DNA from: Burkholderia sp. 8Y
GTDB taxonomy: Bacteria; Pseudomonadota; Gammaproteobacteria; Burkholderiales; Burkholderiaceae
Length of the DNA: 64,000 nt
Assembly (NCBI RefSeq): GCF_902506145.1
Contig: NZ_LR733519.1
Span: forward strand, 2,147,213 to 2,211,212
Direction: 5' to 3'
Each line of letters opens with the position of its first letter. Position 1 is the stretch's first letter. Shown piece by piece: positions 56,859-64,000 of the stretch. Under the pieces are notes generated by a model. The model saw only the letters and a list, made by a program, of their open reading frames with translations, was not told where the DNA came from and did not search any database. The position numbers and the translations under genes were made by a program.

Positions 56859-56880
56859 ACGCGTCAAACACGCGTCAAAC
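56859..56880. repeat. Tandem 11-bp repeat in the divergent promoter region
   Basis: ACGCGTCAAAC occurs twice head to tail (56859-56869, 56870-56880) between the phosphotransferase and acyltransferase genes. It could be a regulator-binding site; no regulator is nearby to support that. Confidence 0.5.
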
Positions 56881-57022
56881 GATAAGGACGCCGAAGCCAA
56901 TCGTTTGAGCATGTTTGTCACAGCATCGCCGATATTTGGCAAATCTCGTCAACGTGCGTTGCGTGAAAGCGGTCGATGTGAAAGGAATAGCGGCCCGACA
57001 CTCACGACTCGCACTTTCACCG

Positions 57023-57652
57023 ATGAAACTCACGCATATCTGGCAGCGCGACCTGCTGCTCTCGCTCGTGCGGCTCATGGCGGGCGCGTATCCGGTATGG
57101 CATTGCGCCGCATCGGCCGCCACGCAGAAGCTGTTTTTTTCGAATCACACGAGCCATATCGACACCCTGGCGATTCTCGCCGCCCTGCCCCGCGAACTGC
57201 GCGATCAAGTGCGGCCCGTCGCCGCGCGGGATTATTGGGACACCGGGCGCATCAAGCGTCATATCGCGCGCAAGCTGCTCAACGCCGTGCTGATCGACCG
57301 CCGCCGCGAGACGGAAGGCGATCCGCTCGATCCGGTGCGCGACGCGCTCGCGCAAGGCCATTCGATCGTCATCTTTCCCGAAGGCACGCGCGGCGCCGAC
57401 GCGCTGCCGCAAGCCTTCAAAAGCGGCCTCTTTCATTTGGCGAGCGAGTTTCCGGACGTGGCGCTGACGCCCGTGTATCTCGAAAACCTTCAGCGAATCA
57501 TGCCGAAAGGCGCCATCTGGCCGATTCCGCTCATCTGCAAGGTGCATGTCGGCGCGAGCGACGCGCGGCGCGACGGCGAGGAAAAGGCGCCGTTTCTCGC
57601 CCGCATGCGCGACACCGTGATCGCGCTCGCGCCGCAGTCGAACACGCGCTGA
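57023..57652 (+). CDS. 1-acylglycerol-3-phosphate acyltransferase (PlsC-like)
   Basis: 209 aa from the ATG at 57023. HX4D motif in NHTSHIDTL near residue 46 and FPEGTRG near 122 are the acyltransferase signatures. It acylates lysophosphatidate to phosphatidate at the membrane. It is followed after 35 bp by the CdsA-like gene. An extra PlsC beside a CdsA-like and a CDP-alcohol transferase points to a dedicated lipid set rather than the housekeeping enzymes. Confidence 0.88.
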   Translation: MKLTHIWQRDLLLSLVRLMAGAYPVWHCAASAATQKLFFSNHTSHIDTLAILAALPRELRDQVRPVAARDYWDTGRIKRHIARKLLNAVLIDRRRETEGDPLDPVRDALAQGHSIVIFPEGTRGADALPQAFKSGLFHLASEFPDVALTPVYLENLQRIMPKGAIWPIPLICKVHVGASDARRDGEEKAPFLARMRDTVIALAPQSNTR

Positions 57653-57687
57653 ACGCGTCGTCTCAATCAGACCATCGAAAAGAAATT

Positions 57688-58611
57688 ATGCCGACTTCAT
57701 TCTGGAATCTGGTGGCGGGCGTCGTGGGCGCGCTGACCTTCGCGACGCTGATCGGCGCGCTGCTCGGCGCGAACAGCAAGAGCGCGACCATCGTCAACCT
57801 CAACGAGCGCATCCGCGCGTGGTGGGGCATGATCGCGGTGATGGTCGTCGCCATCGGTCTCGGCGACACGGCCACCTTCGTCGTCTTCGCGCTGCTGTCG
57901 TATCTCGCACTGCGCGAATTCATCACGCTCACGCCGACGACGGCGAGCGACCACACCGCCCTCTTCGTCGCGTTCTTCGTCGCGGTGCCGGTGCAGTATG
58001 TGCTGCTCGGCATCGACTGGTACGGCATGTACGCGATCTTCGTGCCGGTGCATCTGTTCTTCGCGATGTCGCTCGTCTCCGCGCTCACGCAAGACACGCG
58101 CGAGTTCCTGAGCCGCAACGCGCGGATCAACTGGGCGCTGATGGTGTGCGTGTACGGGCTCAGCCACGCGCCGGCCTTGCTCACGCTCGACATTCCCGGT
58201 TATCGCGGTCAGAACGCGCTGCTGCTGTTCTACTTCCTGCTCGTCGTGCAGATCAGCGACGTGTTGCAGTATGTCGTCGGCAAGCTGTTCGGGCGGCGCA
58301 AGATCGCGCCCGTTCTCTCGCCTTCGAAGACGGTGGAAGGATTCGTCGGCGGCGGATTGCTCGCGACCTTGTGCGGCGCGGCGCTGTATCGCGTGACGCC
58401 GTTCGGCTTCGGCGCGGCGTTTCTCATGTCGCTTGCCATCGTGCTCGCGGGCTTCGTCGGCGGCCTCGTGCTGTCGGCGGTCAAACGCTCGCTCGGCGCG
58501 AAGGACTGGGGCGCGATGATCGCGGGGCACGGCGGCATACTGGATCGCGTGGATTCCATCTGCTTCGCGGCGCCGGTGTTCTTTCACCTCGTCCGATACT
58601 TCTACGTTTGA
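57688..58611 (+). CDS. Phosphatidate cytidylyltransferase (CdsA-like)
   Basis: 307 aa, eight or so membrane segments. The CdsA signature is complete near the C-terminus: SAVKRSLGAKDWG then AGHGGILDRVDS. It makes CDP-diacylglycerol from phosphatidate and CTP. The protein probably serves the CDP-alcohol transferase encoded divergently. Last gene of its unit; the strong terminator just downstream faces the opposite strand. Confidence 0.9.
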   Translation: MPTSFWNLVAGVVGALTFATLIGALLGANSKSATIVNLNERIRAWWGMIAVMVVAIGLGDTATFVVFALLSYLALREFITLTPTTASDHTALFVAFFVAVPVQYVLLGIDWYGMYAIFVPVHLFFAMSLVSALTQDTREFLSRNARINWALMVCVYGLSHAPALLTLDIPGYRGQNALLLFYFLLVVQISDVLQYVVGKLFGRRKIAPVLSPSKTVEGFVGGGLLATLCGAALYRVTPFGFGAAFLMSLAIVLAGFVGGLVLSAVKRSLGAKDWGAMIAGHGGILDRVDSICFAAPVFFHLVRYFYV

Positions 58612-58618
58612 GCGGCGC

Positions 58619-58645
58619 AAAAAAAGCGGCCCCTCGCGGGGCCGC
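58619..58645 (-). terminator. Rho-independent terminator for the dehydrogenase gene
   Basis: GCGGCCCC (58626-58633) and GGGGCCGC (58638-58645) form an 8-bp GC stem with a 4-nt loop. Read on the minus strand it is followed by a run of seven T (58619-58625), a classic intrinsic terminator for the gene ending at 58679. Confidence 0.9.
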
Positions 58646-58678
58646 CTGCTTGCCGTCAATAAGAGCGACGCGCGGAAA

Positions 58679-60124
58679 TCAGACCGCCATCACTGTCACC
58701 GACTTCGACACGAGATACGGCTCCAGCGCCTCGGGCCCGCCTTCCGAGCCGTAGCCCGAATCCTTCACGCCGCCGAACGGCATTTCCGGCCACGGCGTCG
58801 CGGGCTGGTTGATCCACAGCATGCCCACTTCGAGCTGGTTCGTGAGCAGATGCACGTTCTTGAACGAGCGCGTGAACGCGTAGCCGGCCAGCCCGTACGG
58901 CAGCCGGTTCGCCTCGACGATCGCGTCCTCCAGCGAATCGAAGCCGCGAATGGCGGCCACCGGGCCGAAGGGCTCGTTGTTGAACACGTCGGCTTCCAGC
59001 GGCACGTCGGTCAGCACCGTCGGCGCGAAGAAGTTGCCCGCCGAGCCGATGCGCTCGCCGCCCGTCGCGATCGTGGCGCCCGCCTGACGCGCGTTCTCGA
59101 TCACGCTCGCCATCGCGGTGATGCGCCGCGCGTTGGCGAGCGGCCCGAGCGTCGTGCCTTCGGCGAGGCCGTCGCCGACCGAAAGGCTTTCCGCGTGCCT
59201 GACCAGCGCCTTCGCGAAATCGTCGCGCAGGCTGTTGTGGACCAGAAAGCGCGTCGGCGAGATGCAGACCTGTCCCGCGTTGCGGAACTTCGCCGCGCCC
59301 GACGCCTTCACGGCAAGCTCGACATCCGCGTCTTCCGCGACGATCACGGGCGCGTGCCCGCCGAGTTCCATCGTCGCGCGCTTCATGTGCTGGCCGGCGA
59401 GCGCAGCCAGTTGCTTGCCGACAGCGGTCGATCCGGTAAACGTCACCTTGCGGATGACCGGATGCGCGATCAAATACTTCGAGATTTCGGGCGGATCGCC
59501 GAACACGAGTCCGAGCACGCCGTTGGGCACGCCCGCGTCGGCGAACGCGCGGATGAGTTCGGCGGGCGAGGCCGGCGTCTCTTCCGGCGCCTTCACGATG
59601 AACGAGCAGCCCGTCGTCAGTGCGGCGGAGAGCTTGCGCACCACCTGATTGACCGGGAAGTTCCACGGCGTGAACGCGGCGACCGGGCCGACCGGTTCCT
59701 TCACGACCGTCTGCTGCGCGTTGACGTTGCGCGGCGGCACGATCCGGCCGTAGACGCGGCGCCCTTCGTCCGCGAACCATTCGATGATATCCGCCGCCGA
59801 GTTCACCTCGACGCGCGCTTCCGCGAGCGGCTTGCCCTGCTCCTGCGTCATCAGGCGCGCGATGCTGTCGGCGCGTTCGCGCACCAGCGCGGCGGCCTTG
59901 CGCATCAGCGAGGCGCGTTCGATTGCGCTCATCTTGCGCCACGTCGCGAAGCCCGCCTGCGCGGCGGCCACGGCGCGATCCAGATCCGGAATGCCGGCCC
60001 GCGCGACCGTGCCGATTTTTTCGCCGGTGGCCGGATTCACCACGTCGAGCGTGGCGCCGCCCTGCGCGTCGCACCATTCGCCGTTGATATAAAGACGCGT
60101 GTTCTGATACGTACCTGCAGTCAT
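58679..60124 (-). CDS. NAD(P)-dependent succinate-semialdehyde dehydrogenase type
   Basis: 481 aa from the ATG at 60124. Aldehyde dehydrogenase fold with [11 protein letters not shown], catalytic Glu in MELGGHAP and catalytic Cys in [12 protein letters not shown]. The sequence [13 protein letters not shown] and the overall length fit the GabD/YneI-type group that oxidises succinate semialdehyde, but related semialdehydes are possible. A strong terminator follows. It may be co-regulated with the reductase gene 162 bp upstream. Confidence 0.86.
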   Translation of the reverse strand: MTAGTYQNTRLYINGEWCDAQGGATLDVVNPATGEKIGTVARAGIPDLDRAVAAAQAGFATWRKMSAIERASLMRKAAALVRERADSIARLMTQEQGKPLAEARVEVNSAADIIEWFADEGRRVYGRIVPPRNVNAQQTVVKEPVGPVAAFTPWNFPVNQVVRKLSAALTTGCSFIVKAPEETPASPAELIRAFADAGVPNGVLGLVFGDPPEISKYLIAHPVIRKVTFTGSTAVGKQLAALAGQHMKRATMELGGHAPVIVAEDADVELAVKASGAAKFRNAGQVCISPTRFLVHNSLRDDFAKALVRHAESLSVGDGLAEGTTLGPLANARRITAMASVIENARQAGATIATGGERIGSAGNFFAPTVLTDVPLEADVFNNEPFGPVAAIRGFDSLEDAIVEANRLPYGLAGYAFTRSFKNVHLLTNQLEVGMLWINQPATPWPEMPFGGVKDSGYGSEGGPEALEPYLVSKSVTVMAV

Positions 60125-60286
60125 TGAGCACCTCTTGCTGGAAAGATGATCCACGCCGATGCGTTCGCCGGCGCGGCGCCTGTTTCATGACGAATGCCGC
60201 GCGGGCGCTTCGGCGCATGCGCCGGCTGCATCGTCGTCGAAAGGAAAAGGATACGGATTAAATCGTTCGAGCGCATGGGTCGCCAT

Positions 60287-61111
60287 TCACTGCGCGCGGT
60301 CGCCGAAGAAGCGGACGAGCGCATCGGTGGCGGCGTTGTCGCTCGCGAGCCGCGCGTAGAGGCCCGCTGCGCCTTCGTAGATGCGATGTTCCGCGTACGC
60401 ATCGCCGACGAACGCCGCGATCTCTTCCATTTCCGCGACCCAGCGATACGCCTTCGGCGGCATGCGCGGCACGTTCGCAGCGAGCCACGCGGCAAGCGCG
60501 GGCTGGCTCTCGGACAACTCGTCGATGAGCGCCGCTTCCGCGCCGTTGCGCATGGCGGCGAGCGACATGGCCGAGCCGATCGCGGTCAGCCCTTTGGTGA
60601 TGCCCGCATACGACATCTTGAGCGCGGAGGCCGCGCCGATCGGCCCGTCGAGCACGCGCACATTCAGGCCCGCGTCGCCGAGCACGCTGGCGCGCGCCGC
60701 GTGCGGCCCGGACAGATAGAACTTCGGCGCCGACGGCGGCCCGATGATGGCGGCATCGACGAACGCCGCGCCGGTGGCATCGACCGTTCGGGCGATGATC
60801 GCGGCGGTTTCCGGGCTGATGGCGTTGCAGTCGATGTAGACGGCTTTCTTATCGGCCTGCGTGAGCGCGGGCGCGAGACGTTCGGCGGATTGCACGGCGG
60901 CAGCGGGCGGCACGATGGACAGAAGAAAATCGCACGCGGCCAGTTCAGCGAGGCTCGCGTCTTCCATGCCGGCGTCTTTTGCGCGCGCGGCGCTTGCGTT
61001 GCTGCGGCCTTCGAGCGTCGTGAGCACCCGCGCGCCCGACGCCGATAGCGCCCGGCCGACCGCCGATCCCATGCTGCCCGCGCCGAGCAGCGCAATGGTC
61101 AAACGAGTCAA
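60287..61111 (-). CDS. 6-phosphogluconate-dehydrogenase-like oxidoreductase (DUF1932 C-terminus)
   Basis: 274 aa. Rossmann motif LLGAGSMGSAVG at residues 8-19, then DCNAISPETA near residue 95. The C-terminal half (ALKMSYAGITKGLTAIGSAM) matches the DUF1932 type. Such proteins reduce or oxidise beta-hydroxy acids using NAD(P); the substrate is unknown. It may act with the dehydrogenase encoded downstream. Confidence 0.83.
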   Translation of the reverse strand: MTRLTIALLGAGSMGSAVGRALSASGARVLTTLEGRSNASAARAKDAGMEDASLAELAACDFLLSIVPPAAAVQSAERLAPALTQADKKAVYIDCNAISPETAAIIARTVDATGAAFVDAAIIGPPSAPKFYLSGPHAARASVLGDAGLNVRVLDGPIGAASALKMSYAGITKGLTAIGSAMSLAAMRNGAEAALIDELSESQPALAAWLAANVPRMPPKAYRWVAEMEEIAAFVGDAYAEHRIYEGAAGLYARLASDNAATDALVRFFGDRAQ

Positions 61112-61202
61112 GTGCGGCTCCTTGCGGATCGGTGACGAGACCCATAAGAATACGCGGATGAGCGCGCGCCCGCAGCGCGCTCATCGTTACGTGCGGGACG
61201 GC

Positions 61203-62986
<1,784 letters not shown>

Positions 62987-63071
62987 TTCGCGGCTCCTTT
63001 TCCTGTGTCCGGATGCCGCCGATCTTGCCCGCGTGAGTGCGGTGCGTCGATTACGTGCGAGGTAAAGCAAG

Positions 63072-64000
63072 TCAGCCGTTGCGGAACAGGAAGCTGTAAG
63101 CGTTCAGCGCGGGCGCGCCGCCGAGATGCGCATACAGCACCTTCGACCCTTCGGGGAACTCGCCGTTGCGTACCATCTGGATCATGCCGTCCATCGACTT
63201 GCCTTCGTAGACGGGATCAGTTAGCACGCCTTCGAGCCGCGCGCACAGGCGGATCGCGTCGAGCGTGCCCTCGTTCGGCAGGCCGTATTCGGGGCCGCCG
63301 AAGCGCGTGTCGAGAATCACGTCGTCGCGCGTGATGTCCTGACCGAGATCGACAAGCTCCGCCGTGTGCTTCGCGATGCGCGTGATCTGCTCGTGCGTCT
63401 GCTGCGGCTTCGCGGATGCGTCGATGCCGATCACGCGCCGCGCCCGGCCATCCGCCGCGAAGCCGACGACCATGCCCGCCTGCGTGCTGCCCGTCACCGA
63501 GCACACCACGATGTAATCGAACTTGAAGCCGAGTTCGGCTTCCTGCTGCCTGACTTCCTCCGCGAAGCCGACGAAACCCAGCCCGCCCAGCGGATGCTCC
63601 GAGCAGCCCGCCGGAATCGCGAACGGCTTGCCGCCCGCCGCGCGCACGCTGTCCATCGCGTCCTGCCAGCTTTTGCGAATGCCGATATCGAAGCCATCGG
63701 CAACGAGGCGCACGTCCGCGCCCATCATGCGCGACAACTGGATATTGCCGACGCGGTCGTACACGGCATCCGAGTAGTTGACCCAGTTTTCCTGCACGAG
63801 CACGCACTTCATGCCGAGATGCGCGGCGACGGCGGCGACCTGTCGCGTCTGGTTCGACTGAATGCCGCCGATGGAGACGAGCGTGTCGCAGCCCTGCTCC
63901 AGCGCCTGAGGAAGCAGATATTCGAGCTTGCGCGTCTTGTTGCCGCCGAACGCGAGACCGCTATTGCAGTCCTCGCGCTTCGCATACAACTCAACCTTGC
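63072..64000 (-). CDS. acdS: 1-aminocyclopropane-1-carboxylate deaminase (partial, N-terminus outside window)
   Basis: PLP enzyme that breaks the ethylene precursor ACC into 2-oxobutyrate and ammonia, typical of plant-associated bacteria. About 308 residues are visible, lacking roughly the first 30. The PLP lysine is in [11 protein letters not shown]. The Glu and Leu that separate ACC deaminases from D-cysteine desulfhydrases are present in DPVYEGKSM and AHLGGAPAL. Near-identical to well-known AcdS by eye. The start lies beyond the right edge. Confidence 0.95.
   Translation of the reverse strand, partial: KVELYAKREDCNSGLAFGGNKTRKLEYLLPQALEQGCDTLVSIGGIQSNQTRQVAAVAAHLGMKCVLVQENWVNYSDAVYDRVGNIQLSRMMGADVRLVADGFDIGIRKSWQDAMDSVRAAGGKPFAIPAGCSEHPLGGLGFVGFAEEVRQQEAELGFKFDYIVVCSVTGSTQAGMVVGFAADGRARRVIGIDASAKPQQTHEQITRIAKHTAELVDLGQDITRDDVILDTRFGGPEYGLPNEGTLDAIRLCARLEGVLTDPVYEGKSMDGMIQMVRNGEFPEGSKVLYAHLGGAPALNAYSFLFRNG

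Overview
The window looks like chromosome of a plant- or soil-associated Burkholderiaceae bacterium of the Paraburkholderia/Caballeronia type. It has high GC, GC-rich third codon positions, densely packed operons, a choline-sulfate and glycine-betaine locus, an ACC deaminase gene and YtfQRT-YjfF-type sugar uptake. The genus is inferred from gene content and protein similarity recalled by eye; no search was run. I saw no rRNA, tRNA, CRISPR array, transposase, integrase or replication origin.

Region 1 (1-8.5 kb) is the osmoprotectant locus. betC (choline sulfatase) and a choline-binding protein gene cut by the window edge run leftward. A LysR-type regulator, betI, betB, betA, a second choline-binding protein and a small SMR transporter run rightward. 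Together they turn choline-O-sulfate into choline, then betaine aldehyde, then glycine betaine.

Region 2 (8.6-17.5 kb) is a nine-gene leftward operon of the Ter type: TerC-like membrane protein, TerD, vWA, TerD, vWA, vWA with zinc ribbon, PP2C phosphatase, protein kinase with zinc ribbon, and a HAD phosphatase. Two small envelope genes lie upstream.

Region 3 (18.4-26.1 kb) holds a leftward operon of five exported proteins, two or three with CsgG/LPP20/FlgT-like character and none clearly assignable. Next come a ycgR-like flagellar brake gene that appears frameshifted, a small unknown gene, and two paralogous winged-helix regulators.

Region 4 (26.1-32 kb) has a TonB-dependent receptor, a DUF2182/DUF1326 pair, a TIGR03118-type lipoprotein and a small secreted protein. 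Region 5 (32-39.5 kb) has the YtfQRT-YjfF sugar ABC transporter, an alanine/glycine:cation symporter and a GntR regulator. Region 6 (39.7-49.6 kb) has a lipoprotein hydrolase, a second lipoprotein, an IlvD/Edd dehydratase, a 1 kb non-coding stretch with a large imperfect palindrome, and two secreted phosphoesterases.

Region 7 (50.1-64 kb) has a KaiC-like ATPase with its histidine kinase, a YhcG-family nuclease, a family 2 glycosyltransferase, a divergent phospholipid module (CDP-alcohol phosphotransferase / acyltransferase / CdsA-like), a succinate-semialdehyde dehydrogenase, a 6PGDH-like reductase, argG, a DUF1330 protein and acdS, which is cut by the right edge.
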